Assembly: GCA_034670405.1 (NCBI GenBank)
Contig: JAXDDX010000001.1
Coordinates: 11,923,501-11,987,500 of the forward strand
Source: Hoplostethus atlanticus
Lineage: Eukaryota > Chordata > Actinopteri > Trachichthyiformes > Trachichthyidae
Direction of reading: 5' to 3'
DNA: 64,000 nt
Below, in pieces: positions 46,405 through 59,196 of the stretch. The translations under genes and the position numbers were made by a program. A model generated the notes under the pieces. The model saw only the letters and a program-made list of their open reading frames with translations, was not told the DNA's origin and searched no databases. Within the stretch, counting starts at the first letter, position 1, and every line of letters begins with the position of its first letter.

Positions 46405-48849
46405 GATTGGCATCCAGAAGTGGTTAGGGGCTCAAGTGTCCGACACTCCAAAGTCCTCAGCATAATGCAGAGACAAAGACGTGCACAAGTCTCCTCCAGT
46501 GTCTGGGTAACTGTGAAACTTTATTCCCAGGTACATCATTCCTCATTCCTAACTCATTCCTATTCTGCACATGTGACGTTCATTCTTGATGAGACAAAGC
46601 TCTGTCTATGTCTAGCCAGTGGATTTGGTTACTCTTCTACTCATGCTGCACTACTAATTTCTTTGGTATTAGCGTGATGAACACAAACACACAAGCACAC
46701 AAACATAGATGGGAGCGATGGAAATGGGAGCCAGCAGGAACGCTCCCTGTCTCTGACATGGATCTCTGTGTTCATATCTTGGTGTTTTGCAGTCTGGGGA
46801 AAGAGCATCCCGTCGTATTGTCTCGCTCAGGTACTCCCTACCCAGCCTTCACCAAGCCTTTGTGTCTATGCTACGCTGCGCGAGGGAAGCTACCATGGGA
46901 AACAGCCTTTGGAGGTTTGGATCCTGATGGGTGCTGTTGCTGAATTGATAACTGTACTCATAGCTGGACTGCTGCATCTGGATATAGAATACATCATGGT
47001 ATATTGAATTCCCCTAAATCACCTCTTCTCCTGTCACGTTTCTATCCCCAATGTCCTCCTGCTCTCTCTCCCACTCCCTGTCTTTTTCCCCTCTTTCCAT
47101 TTATTGTTTTTGCTGCACCCAAGCGCCGAAGGCCAACAGGAGATACACAAGTCTCACACTTGACAGGTAGAGGTCTGGCCATCCCTCTATCCACCTTCGT
47201 TGCCCTTTCGTCCGTCCCTCTCTTCTCCAGCTTTTTAAATGTTTGCAGATGGACACTAATAGTCTTCTCTCTATGCGGATGACACACTAATTAATCAAGC
47301 GCACCACGCTGGCCCGTCCAATAACAGCCAACAGCTTCCAGCACACAGCTAGCTAGCCATAAACAGTTTGTACAACCCTGAAGGGCTGTGTGTACACACG
47401 CGTGTGTGTGTTTGTGTGTGTAGCAATTGTTCCTGGGTGGATATATTGTAATGGAGTGTGTGTCCAGTGTGTGCATGAGTCTGTTTGCGTGTGTGTGTGT
47501 TTTGTGTATGTGCACGTGCTTTGGTAATGTGTTCATGGCTCCCTGTTGTATTGGTCTGACTCTGCTATGAAGCTATTCATTATATCATAGTATGGCGGTG
47601 ATATAATGGAGTCTGGGCTCTCTCTCTCATGTGAGGAGGTTATTGGACTCTTGCCACACATCAAGCATGTTCCACTTTTTCCAAACTCTCTCTCCTCCAT
47701 GCCTCTATAACCCCGTCTCTCTCTGTTTTCGGACTTTCTCTCTGGCACGCTTACACTTTCAGTAATTGTCTTTCTGTTTCCCAGTGTTCAACAACCTTGG
47801 CTTGCAAACACATTTTTATCACAGATACTTAATTTCTAGTAAAGAGGTCTTCCACATCATATTCTATTGCAAGGTTCCACTGATTTGATGTCTGTTATTA
47901 GGGCATTGTTTAGTTTGATGAGTTTGTTGGGAAGAGACTATGAGTATGCACATCCTGTAGAGGGTTGGAGCCTGTGGTTGTAGTCGATTACTCCCTCCTA
48001 TCTGGGAGATGGTATATTTGAATATGTATATATCATAACAGACGTCTTTGATAATTCTGTCTTGCCTTGCTGAATGTGCCACAAACATCCAGACAAAAGG
48101 AGCTGTTTTGAATTTTGTTTATCCTGTTGATTTAGTCCTGCAGCCTGGTGGCTCTGTGGGTATAAACACACACACAAAAACACATGTTTGCATGCAAGCA
48201 CACACACACACACACACAAAAACTAAAACGCAAACTTAATCACAAACCAGGAAGACTGCTCATTAATTCCTTTGCAGAGAAGAGAGAGGGATAGAGGTCG
48301 GAGGAGGCAGAGGGGAAGAAGTGAAGAAGGGTTGGTGGGAGTTAGGGAGGTACAGGCAAGGTGATTAAAAACTCAAGCTACAGATGTTAGCGGAGCACTT
48401 CAAAGTGGTGTGGCTGCCAGTGCCAGTGCTGGGCATGATGCATTATTGAGATGGTGCCCACCTGGCACCTGGCTCTGACATCACATGACCATTCCACCTG
48501 GCAGCCTCTAGTCACATGGGTGTCACTCTGGGTCACACCTCCCAGCACAACACAGCTCCCCGAGGGATGAAGAGCATCAGGGGAAACAGGACACACGCTC
48601 AGCATTAGACCTCAAAGGCACTAAACTGGGGCACACTGAGGTCCATGCAGTTTATAGACTTTGTCGTTTCCATCAAATGAACAGTGAGGAGTCAGGAATC
48701 GTGTTGATGTGAAGCATGGCAATGTATTTCCACTCCCACTGTAGAAATGTTGCCTATATTGAGTAAGATGCTGCTAGGTGTGAATATTTTACTCTTCATT
48801 GCAGGAATTAACAGGATGAGAATTATATTTCCTTATGTGCCTTACAGTA

Positions 48850-49060
48850 AGTTCATGTTCAAGTTCAAGTTCAAAGTATATGTGCAATACAGCAAGAATG
48901 CAGGAGTGCAGGAATGAAGGTATGTGTGAGGTAGAGACTGTCTCTGTACCTGTTGTCTGGTTCCCTCTCCTACCGACGGCAGCAGAGGGAAAAGTTTACG
49001 ACTGGGATGGGAGGGGGTCTCTTATGATGCTCCCGGCCTTGCACTACTGGCCTACTTGTA
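48850..49060 (-). mobile_element. 3' fragment of a second LINE, minus strand
   Basis: Read on the minus strand, about 49040-48960 gives TPSHPSRKLFPLLPS, close to the DPSHP...LF..LLPSG block near the end of many LINE ORFs in fish. It contains a stop and is diverged. The copy then runs to a tail of TTGAAC-type units (48850-48877 on the plus strand TTCAAG repeats). Identification rests on this short block and the tail. Confidence 0.45.
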
Positions 49061-50000
49061 TGTTTACAACACTGCACAATCATAAAATTCTGAAGCAATA
49101 TAATGTCTGGGGTGCCGGGGGAAAACAAATGCAAATTAGTTCATACACAACAACAATTCTTTAATAATTCTTTAATTCTTCATTTAATAAATGACTGAAA
49201 CAAAGGAAAGGAATAGAAATAATTCAGTAAGGAATATTATAGGACTGAGGAATGCAGTCTGACTGGAATGTAGGCCCACCTTCTGCTCTGATGTACACTA
49301 TAGTGTTGGTGCAATTCTTTCTTGTTAATATTTTAGCAGCCCTCTCAAGCTTTTATTGCATTAAAGAAAATTCACAGTTTGGCTAGTGTGTGTGTGTGTG
49401 TGTGTGTGCACTCGCAATGCTGGGGATTGGACAGGCGTCCCCTGACACCTGTACTCTCTCAGGGTGTGAGGAACCGACAGAGGCCAAAGCCACAGTCACA
49501 GGTCTCAGACCAGTGGGGTGTGAAATGAATCGGAGGGCCAACACATTCTCTCCCTGCTACAATCTGTGGTTGTGGTTGTGTTTGTGTGGTGTGTATGTGT
49601 GTGTGTGTGTGAGTGTAAGAGAGAGATAAAGGAAAGGAAAAACAGTGAAAGAAAGAGGAGGCAGAGACATTAAATCTGAACACTGCTACACTGCAGTACA
49701 TTTCCTAGCTGCAATAATAATAGCTCCTGAGTAAATAAACTCAATAAATATTGATGAGCAGGGTAAACTTTTTTTCTGGTGAGTGAAAACTTGAATAGGG
49801 TCCTGTGCCTGCAGTACTCCAGCTTTAACAGTGTCTGCATCTTTATATCGTCTATATTTTCAGAAAAGCCTAAATGAATGTTTTTTCCCCAATAAGACCC
49901 CATCCTCATACAACTTACATCAGTTTCATCGTGCTTACTATTATGTAAACTGTGAATTTATCAGAAAAGGTGGCTAAACTGAATTTTGCTCGGTTTACCC

Positions 50001-50429
50001 TCCACTTTATTGCTGAATATTACAAACTATTTTGGAACGAGCAAAGTTGCTCCAGCAACAAGAATCTGGGCGGTGCCGCAGGGGGCGTGCGGCTCGTTGT
50101 TTGGCTGGATCCCCTGTCAATCATCCCCGGCGGCTCTGCAGCACCTCCCACAGACGCACAGCGGCAGCGCAGCTTTCCCCGACAATGATATTCAGACTGT
50201 AAGGCACTTGCGGCTCGTCTGCAGCAAAAGGAGAAAAGAGGAGAGAGAAAGAGAAAACCTCACCTCCTCAAACAGCGAGTGAGGGAGAGAGAGAGAGAAC
50301 GACAGAGAAAGAGAGAGAGAGAGAGGAGGTTGTGGAGTAAAAAGAAAAACAGCGGCTTGGACCTCCAACGAGGAGTGTGCTATTTTCTGCGCTTTATTAT
50401 AAAGTCTCTCATTTTCACACAGATCCGAC
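50001..50429 (+). promoter_or_regulatory. brsk2: brsk2 promoter and 5'UTR region
   Basis: A GC-rich block (about 50060-50180) is followed by a GA-rich leader ((GA)n at 50281-50327) up to the brsk2 start codon. A five-codon upstream ORF (ATG 50185, stop 50200-50202) would lie in the leader if transcription starts upstream of it. No TATA box. Extent inferred. Confidence 0.45.
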
Positions 50430-50523
50430 ATGTCATCGTCCGGTAAAGACAACAGCGGTGCCCAACATGCCAATTACGTGGGACCTTACCGCTTGGAGAA
50501 GACACTCGGGAAAGGACAGACAG
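50430..50523 (+). CDS. brsk2: Brsk2, BR serine/threonine kinase 2, first coding exon
   Basis: The exon encodes MSSSGKDNSGAQHANYVGPY and then [11 protein letters not shown] plus the first base of a Gly codon, ending at the donor G|GTTGGT. The short N-terminus ending in [21 protein letters not shown] is that of BRSK2; BRSK1 has a longer Pro/His-rich start. GKGQTG is the beginning of the kinase glycine-rich loop, so the catalytic domain lies on exons beyond the window. BRSK kinases are AMPK-related, activated by LKB1, and act in neuronal polarity and synapses. Only 31 of roughly 650-700 residues are visible. Which teleost copy (a or b) is unknown. Confidence 0.87.
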
Positions 50524-50889
50524 GTTGGTTGGGACAGCTTGCTCGTTGCATCTCCCTCTCCCCTTTAATTGCACAATTCATTTTCGGAGCGCTCCGCAGC
50601 GAGTTGATATTTGGCCGGCTGGATGTGTGCAGGTGATAAATAACTCACCGCTTAGTTACAAACACCTGCCCTGCTTTGTAGGGAATTTGTGGAGTGTTAT
50701 GTGCCGGAGCTGACACAATTATCGTCCACACTGTGGGACGGGGGGGGGGTTTAGGTGATGTTGCTTTTACTGGTTGTGTTGGCTGAGCGTTGGCGTGGGA
50801 CTGGGTGTGTGTGTATCCAGGACCAGAGCAGTGTGGACACCGCAAATGATGAGGGGCTATGAAAATGAACTTCTTGTGTCCCGCCTCGC

Positions 50890-50890
<1 letters not shown>

Positions 50891-50953
<63 letters not shown>
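50891..50953. repeat. (TG)n microsatellite
   Basis: About 31 uninterrupted TG units in brsk2 intron 1. Confidence 0.97.
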
Positions 50954-50955
<2 letters not shown>

Positions 50956-51546
50956 TGTGATTTGAACACAACGCCGCTAATCCTGATTTGCCTGATACCT
51001 TGATCTATTCTTAGTCCGCAGACAGGCAGGCAGGCGTTTCTCCTATAGGCTCTGACTGCAATGCATGAGGTTGAAGGTCCCACATTGACATAGATTACAC
51101 CACGAGCTGCTCACACGGCTGAGAAATCAGAGCTATGCTGATCTATATTCACATACCCTAGGGGTTGGGACTGGGCTTCTTGAAGAAGAACCACCTGCTT
51201 TATCCCAGTGTCTATTAGTGACAGCAATGACACTGCAGTTTGTGAAAGTTGATAAGGAATAGCACAGAAAACTGATAAAAAACTGAGTATTGATTTGCTA
51301 CTATTTTGTCACAAAACTATGCTTGTGTGTTGGTTGAGCCTGTACATACAGTCTGTTTATATACAGTGTATTGCAGTTTGTTCTCCATGCACTGTCAGTT
51401 TAAAGCATCGGTAACTCAGTGAGACTCCTCTGCGGTCAAGTGTATGCAGTCAATGGAGCCATGTGAAAGGAGAGGCAGGCTCAGCCCTGTGTAGGCAGAG
51501 ATGGCAGAAGGAGTGATGCAGCATGCCCTGGTAGTTAGCCACCCTT

Positions 51547-51549
<3 letters not shown>

Positions 51550-51583
<34 letters not shown>
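51550..51583. repeat. (AG)n microsatellite
   Basis: About 17 AG units. Confidence 0.95.
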
Positions 51584-51587
<4 letters not shown>

Positions 51588-51707
51588 AGAAAGAGAAGAC
51601 CTCTCTTCTCCACTCCTCTGCTGAGAGATTTTCCTCCCATCTGTTGTCTAAAACGGCTACAATAGGCGTTACTTCCCCAACCCAGTCCAGCTGGTCATGC
51701 TGAGCTG

Positions 51708-51739
<32 letters not shown>

Positions 51740-52509
51740 CGTGAGAATGTGTGTGTGTGTTCCTTCAGACAGTATTGCTTTCTTGAAAGTGTCTCGGTCA
51801 ATTCATTCACCTGACCCATCCAGCCTGTGTTCGTCAAGGGGTTTGTCACATTGCCTTCCCACGGTGGTAGTGTGTCTGTGTGTTCATGATTGATGCCCTT
51901 CCTTGTCTGTAGGACTGTACAGGGCCTGGTCATTACATATGTTCCCCAACAATACTGAAAACAAATCATCACCAACAATCAGTTACTAGTTACAGTGTAA
52001 CAGGCTGTACCGTATCTGCAGTGTGATGCATTTACTACAGTTTAACAGTGGGAATTAATGTTGCAGGCTATGAGCCAATCACTGTTTCATAACAGATTCA
52101 TAACAAATGCAGTATTAAACACACCTTGGCTAGTCTCCCTCTGTCCTGCTACTGATGTTAAATCATTTGTGTTTACAGCAGGAGCTCATCAAAAGGAGCA
52201 ATGACTAGACTCAGCTTTCTCTCAGTTAACACTCTAATCGCTGTAATAGCTGTTTATGGTGGTAGAGAGCTGGAAATGTGGTCTGCCAGGTACAGACGTG
52301 TAATGATATGGTGTCGGTGAGATAGTCCCAGGGCTCAATACGTATTTACGTGAGAGTGACGCCCGATTGGAGCGCGGTTCTCAGGCTGGTCTTGACCTGT
52401 CTGACCCAGGGAAGCGTACATAAACTACAACCTCCGTCCGGCTTCTCTGGCCCTTGCATGTCAGGCTATTTTGAGCTGGATACACGAGCTAAAGTGTTGC
52501 AATAACATG

Positions 52510-52540
52510 TGATTTAGAGCATTTCAACTGCTCTAAATCA
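52510..52540. other. perfect 12-bp inverted repeat
   Basis: TGATTTAGAGCA (52510-52521), a 7-nt loop TTTCAAC, and the exact complement TGCTCTAAATCA (52529-52540). No extension outside the arms. Function unknown. Confidence 0.85.
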
Positions 52541-53013
52541 AGTAGAACTCTTTAAAATCATTCTGTGTTTATCTTTTTTAATACTTTCTGGCCTGGTATT
52601 TCGTAAACGTGCAGAAATATTTCCAAACAGGGCCCCGTGTTATGTGTGTGTGTTATGTTTGAGAAGAATAATTTGATTACTGGCGTGTGTGTAGCTAGTC
52701 CATGCCAAATCTATTCAGATTAATGACAGTGCATAATATCCCATTCGCCCATTAACCATTTGTTAATCTCTCATATCTCTTTCCCAGGCCCCCCAAGTAA
52801 AGGGTTGGCCTGGCAACTGCGAGTGGCCAATGGGCTGGTCTCGATCATGAGTGGCAGCTTGGACTGTCCAGTGGGCTAAATCCCCGTTGGCTCTCCCAGG
52901 CTCAGATTGGCTGGTATTATTAAAGGGAGAAGGCGGAAGGCCTCTGGTTGATCTGGCTGCCCTGCTCAGAGTGGTGCTGCTCCGCGTTCATTAAGCGATT
53001 AGGCCTTGCCCTG

Positions 53014-53041
53014 ACACACACACACACACACACACACATAT

Positions 53042-53072
<31 letters not shown>
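53014..53072. repeat. compound (CA)n microsatellite
   Basis: Two (AC/CA) tracts of about 13 units each, separated by CATATG. Confidence 0.95.
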
Positions 53073-53074
<2 letters not shown>

Positions 53075-54440
53075 GCCACTGCAGTGGTTCTGGTTTGGCT
53101 TCCTGCTCTAATCCCCTACACAGCCAAAGTCCCCCACGCACTCACGTGGCCCAAGGAAGCATGGGCTTTAGCCACACAGCACCTAGTTCAGTCGGATGGG
53201 AACAGGCTACTTGTGGACATCTGAGGCAATAACACACAACCACAGTCCAGACTGCAGGATGCATCTATTTGCTGTCTTGTCTAGAGAGAGAATCCAATCT
53301 CAGTGTAAACTAGACCTTTCTATCTACCTGTCTGTCTGCTCTGTATCTCTCCCCACTTCTCTTGCGTTGGGTTTATTGCTTTCTTCACAGTTTCTCCCGG
53401 CCATGTGTACCTGTCCCTTCTTTGTCTGGTGTGCAGTCGGGCCTGAGGGAGGGTCTATAGATGCCGAGTGTTTGCATGGCTGGCTCCTGATTGGGGATGA
53501 AGCCACAGAAGCATGGAGGCCATTTTAAAGCCACTGATAGAGTTGTTGTGCTTGAGCGGCGGAACATGGCCCGGGTCGTTGTGACTATGAGATGGTTCAT
53601 ATCGCTCCTGCATGTGTCTGTGTCTGAAGGTGTAGATGTTTGAGTGTGTGTGTGTGTGTTGTGTGTTTTGTGTGTGTGTGTGTGTGTGTGAGAAAGAGGC
53701 TCTTCTTTCTGCATAACTCTTCCATTGTCCTGTCGTTTCCTTTTTCTATCAGACAGTGTAATTGCCCATCAGGCCATGCTTCATCAGCTGGATTGTGTAA
53801 TGTTCTTTATTAGCTTCACAAGCCTTGTAATTGATGCCACTTGGTAAAATGACAACTGAGGGAACATTTATTAAGCTGTAGAACTCCCATTATGTTTCTT
53901 CATCACCACAGGGTTTGGAGTAATCGCTGTCTTGTATTTCAGACTCTTGAAGCTCTATTTGACAAGAGTCAAGCTGATCCGTGATCTGTTCACTGATACA
54001 TTGGAAAACACTGCTGTGGGCTGCTTCTACTCTCCTCCTGAAGGTTGTTGATTAGTGGAATAGAGGCCTATTGTCTGGGACACACCGCGAGTTAATCCAA
54101 TACAAGTCCCTGTCATGAGACTCGGATATTGACTAGGTAAGAGTTGGGTGTTGGTGTTTAGGCTCCTTGATTCTTTGAGTGACATTTAGAAGGTGAGATC
54201 ATCTGAGCTTCAGGGGCTTTCATCATGACCATTCATCTGACAACAAGCTGCAAGTGATGCTCCCTCTTGCTCTCTCTCTCTCCCTCTCTCTCCCTCCCCC
54301 CCCTCTCTCTCTCGTGGAGCATTCTTTTAGTGGGCTGACTGGGCCACAAGGCATTTGGGCCAGATTCCAGCTGTGTCCATGGTAGTGAGATGCCTGGCCA
54401 GTGTATGACTCTTCCTCACACTGTTTCTTTCAGTCAGCTA

Positions 54441-54495
<55 letters not shown>
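54441..54495. repeat. compound (TG)n(AG)n microsatellite
   Basis: About 10 TG units pass directly into about 17 AG units. Confidence 0.95.
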
Positions 54496-54497
<2 letters not shown>

Positions 54498-55312
54498 ATC
54501 GCCAACAAATTCTCATTTGCCTTCATCAGTCTGCACACACACACACACTTACACACTTAATATATTAATGGTTCTGGAGCTCTAGTCCAATCCACAAATG
54601 CACGGTAATGCAAAACCATTAATTTGACGTTGATTGATAGCCGGTGAGCTGCTGATAGGTGAAGCAGATCAATGCCCATTCTCAAAGATTTCCTGTCCGC
54701 TGGAAGCAATCCATACTGTTTCACAACACACGATACTGTATTCCTGATGATGACAAGTGAGGAGGGAAAGCCTAGTCGATGCTGTCAATGGAAAGCCACT
54801 TGGCAAATCCGCAGAAACTGTTCCAACGGTGTGTTTGTGTGTCACCTGTGTACGGTGCAGGTGCCGACGCTCGGGATGACTAGATGACTAGTTCAAACAC
54901 AGGTGTCTATCTTCACTGTGCTCACAAGATTACCCACAAAACCCACCGCCGGCTTCGGCCTAAAGGCTTGCCGTGTTTCGGTAGGCCTGTTCAAAGATTC
55001 AGGTCAGAGAAGCCCCGACCCTGCCTGAGCTAGCTGGCGGATCAGAGCCGCGGAGCACCGAGCCAGGCCTGCATAGTCTCAGCTGTTTGACTGCCTGGGT
55101 AAAGTCACAGCCCTGCTCCCTCAGCCCTGAAATGAATCCTAAGTGGTGTGAGGCTGGTATATGTGTGTGTGTGTGTGTGCGCGTGTGTGTGTGTGTATGA
55201 ATATGTGCCTGACTGTGTGTATGTGTGTGTGTGTGTGTGTGTGTAGGACTAAAGGAGTTCTGGCCACTGCTGCCTCAGTGTTCTGGTAATTTCTAGACAT
55301 GGCTTGGGGCAG

Positions 55313-55316
<4 letters not shown>

Positions 55317-55401
<85 letters not shown>
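55317..55401. repeat. long (CA)n microsatellite
   Basis: About 42 uninterrupted CA units, the longest dinucleotide tract in the window. Shorter TG tracts lie at 55161-55196 and 55215-55245. Confidence 0.98.
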
Positions 55402-55403
<2 letters not shown>

Positions 55404-55730
55404 GGAATGAGCCTGTAGCCTTTCTCGCTGCCTGTGACTTAGGCTAAGGTTATATAAGGATGGTCTCTGCCGTTTACTGTGCCTCTCCTCCTCTCCTCCT
55501 CCTCTCTTTGCCTCCCTCCTCTGTCCATCCCTCTCACTTTTTCTCCCTCTTTCTCCCTCTTCCCCTGGCCAGTCAAGATTCATACAGAGTTCAGCCATGT
55601 GGTAAATCAGACAAGACCTCGGTGGAATTGCATCGATTGGGAGGAATGTATGTAGCCAACGATTTTCAGAGATTAATGATGGGGAAAGAAGTGGAGAACT
55701 GAGCGGGATGAGATAGAGGGATGAAGAGGA

Positions 55731-55807
55731 GGAGAGGAGGAGAAGGAGAAGGAGAAGGAGAAGGAGAAGGAGAAAGAGAAGGAAAAGGAGAAGAAGAAGA
55801 AGAAGAA
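55731..55807. repeat. (GGAGAA)n / (GAA)n purine tract
   Basis: GGAGAA-type units give way to GAA units. A 77-nt all-purine strand apart from one T; could form triplex DNA. Confidence 0.9.
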
Positions 55808-56163
55808 CTTGGTTTGGGATAGTGTGAATTAGTCTTGAGAGTTGTGACTGTTGTGGAAGTTTTTACTGAAGGGACTGTATTGATCATTCACTTCATTGTT
55901 CTCTCCTCCTGCCTGATGTCATCCCTCCATCACTGACCTCCAGAGGAGAACAGGGCTCAATCTTTAGACGGGAGGTCAGTGGATAAGGGAAGGACTACCG
56001 GACTAAGTGTGTGTTGCTGTGTGTTGCTGGCCCCATCTCATCCTATTTGGGTCTTAACTCAGCGCATCCACTGTCAGTGTTTCTCTCACTTGCTGTAAAG
56101 CGAGGACAATCAGGTTAGGACGACAGGGTGCTATGGTCCATTTTCCCTCTGTTATAGCAGTAC

Positions 56164-56204
<41 letters not shown>

Positions 56205-56827
56205 AATCTCTCTCTCTCTCTCTGCCCATCTCCATCGTTTAGTTCAGCCATACTCTTTCGCCAACCGGCTGCTGTGTGTCGTGTAATGTGTTATCGCCTC
56301 ATGCTATTTAGAATTTCACGGTGCTAGTTTTCCTGTGCGGCAGAGAAAATGCGGGCAGAAACACACCATTTCTCCTCTTGCCGGCGCTCCAAATTGGTAC
56401 ATTTATATAGGACCTTGCACTGTTGCTTCAATAAAACATACCTTGTGTGTCACAACTAGACATCTCTATACAAGCTCCAATCTGTTGGCGCTTTGAAGCT
56501 GCCAGTCAGCCATTCAACCAGTCAGTAAGTCAGACGAGTCACTAGCTGCTGTGCCTTTTGGTACGTCAATTTTAACACATACAATATTAAATGTCTGTGC
56601 ACACAGCAGTAGGCTTAACCAGCCTGCAAGACCCTGTTCTCTCTCTCCCTCTCTCTCTCTCCCTCTCTCTCTCTCCCTCTCAGCTCAGATTAACCCTTGC
56701 TGAGCCGCCTGTCTGGCTCTGATTCTGTGAGAACGCTGGGTTGGTTGCCAAGGCTGGTTGTCTGGTTGTCATGGTTTCCTTGCTTCTTGCTGGTTCCCAG
56801 TCTGCCCTCCAAAGAAAGAAAGGGAAT

Positions 56828-56828
<1 letters not shown>

Positions 56829-56879
<51 letters not shown>
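56829..56879. repeat. (CT)n microsatellite
   Basis: About 25 CT units. Confidence 0.96.
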
Positions 56880-56882
<3 letters not shown>

Positions 56883-56989
56883 CCTCTCTCCCTGTTGCTC
56901 TTACCTTCTCTCCCTCTCTATCTCTCTTTAAGTGGCTGTAGTCTGAAGTTAGCATCATGACAGACAGACTGTGAAATCCTCTGTCGCTT

Positions 56990-57030
<41 letters not shown>

Positions 57031-58972
57031 ACTTAGTGTATTTTGTTTAACTGCTTGATTGTGTCTCTTGATGTGAGCATGTGAATGAATGTGAGTGTGT
57101 GTGTGTGCGTGTCTTCAAATGTGCGCTGCATGTGTATGTGTGTGCATACTTGTGCAGCCAGTGTGTTTTGTGTGTGCGCTCGGACATACGGTCATGGATC
57201 AGACAGGCTTGCCCTGCTCTGTGCTCGGTGCTGTGTGCTGTGTTCCCATTTAAATCTGAGAGATTAGCACATGTGGGGAGCCTAGGCTTTGGCTGCTGTC
57301 AGCTCAGCTAGCCTTGGCAGGCTGTCCTCAGATCAGAATGGAAGCTCTGGACTCATCCCTCCCCAATGCTCTCTGTACTGCTGCACCTTATTCATTAACA
57401 CATAGACCGGTGGGCCAGTGGCCCTGACTTTGGTACAGTTTGCCAACTGCTGCAACATTACTTGCATGATAGCATTTGATATAGGCCTAGGGAAGTTTAC
57501 AGGATATACTTTAAACTACAATATTTGAAAGAAATGTGAGTATTATTTCATTGCTAGTATGAATATAGTGAAGAAATGACCTTTAAATGATATAACAATT
57601 TAGTACCATTGCATCAACAGACCTACTGGCAATCCCCCTGTTTTTTTCCCCAAGAAAAACTAGATTAATGGAAATTCATGTACTTTTACTGTGTAGTGTA
57701 TTCCAGGTGGCAGTATCAAGGTAATTGTGACGCATGCAGAGTTTCACTGCCATGTCGTCAGCTCTTCGGGCTACGAGACTCAATGTCGCCCACACTGGAA
57801 ACACCTGAGACGTGGCTCGGCATCTGACGTGAAGCAGACAGCTCTCAACGAGAGCAGGTTAGACGAGCATGACTGGTCACAAAGCAACAACCTGCGCTGG
57901 CTGCCTGTCTGTCTGTGGCACTGACATCAGACACTTGGCCAGACTTGAGAGCATTAGCACTGTGCTAGCTAGCTCGCCTTAGCTTATCTCAGCCAGGAAC
58001 ATCAAGAAGCGTGTGATTCACAGAGAGAGGAAGGAGGTGCCGTCCTGGTTTGCTGTTCTGATGACGTTGGGAGGTGTTGTTGCCACCTGGATCACAGGTG
58101 TTACTGACTCGGTGGTGCAGCCAAGACAAACTCTTTCTTCTGTTCCCTTTTCACGTTTTTGCCACTGATCCAAAGGGTCAGTGCATTGAGTTTGCTGCCA
58201 AGTCAAATCCTCTGTCATGTCTATGGATTAGGATGAAAGTCAGATCATGGAGAGATGTCATACTTGAGGCAGCGAGTCCAGTATGAGTGTCTTCCCCCCT
58301 TTTGGCCTGAATAGTGGGCTCAGCCTGTGCTACTTTCCTCCAAATCTCCAGCCTTGCAGTGCCGTACTGGTTTGTGAATGTATCAGAGCATAAATCTTTT
58401 AATACGACCAGCACGCTCTCCCAGTTGGCTGTTGCCCTATTTTTATTGGCTGAAGGTCCACCAACCAACATCCAGCTCTCTCCCTGTACTGATGTAGCCT
58501 CTTTTTATTGAGGGCCATCAGAATATTTACAGGCAGAGTAACTCTAAACACCTCGAATGGTCAGGTACCTTCATAATGTATCATGGATTACCAAACCATG
58601 ACCAGTTTGTCATGACCAGTAATCCTAAATCAGTTTTCCAAGGTTTTCAGAGGATTTAGGAAAACCCAAAACTCAAATATTTATTTTCTAATGAATTGTG
58701 AAAACATTTATTTTCCTTCCCGTAGGCCAAGAATCAGTCAATCAATAAATCAAATTCCACCTATAGCGTATACCACAAGGTCAGGAGTAGTGATAAAGCC
58801 CTCAGTACAGATTATGAATGGCCTTTCAGGAAAGGAATAATCCATCACCCAAATGACCTTTTGGCCTCTTTCACTGCAAGGAGCATGCTGTTTGCTACTG
58901 CAAAGGATCATGGGTAGTAATAGGTACTTTCAGGTGTTAGCAAAATAAGCATTTCTTTAATATATTTCCACT

Positions 58973-59012
<40 letters not shown>

Positions 59013-59014
59013 TC
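58973..59014. repeat. (TTTC)n tetranucleotide repeat
   Basis: About 10 TTTC/CTTT units. Confidence 0.95.
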
Positions 59015-59160
59015 CTGGCTAATGAAATGGTTGATGGAGTGATTATGGGGACGAGTGAGGAAGCAGGGGAACATTTCATCTCTTTATCCCAGATGGTTGG
59101 CTTTTTTTTTTATTCGTCACTGAAAGCTGCTTATTTCTGAGGTGGCTGCTGATGTTGCTG

Positions 59161-59196
<36 letters not shown>

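Larger units (their letters stand above)
34946..50000. other. ldha-brsk2 intergenic region
   Basis: About 15 kb without a recognisable gene; ldha and brsk2 diverge from it. It contains a tandem duplication at 35133-35303, a SINE at 36888-36993, LINE relics at 39045-39940 and 48850-49060, many microsatellites, and low-repeat AT-rich patches (for example 41190-41720) that could be regulatory. Other open frames look random or repeat-derived. Confidence 0.6.
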
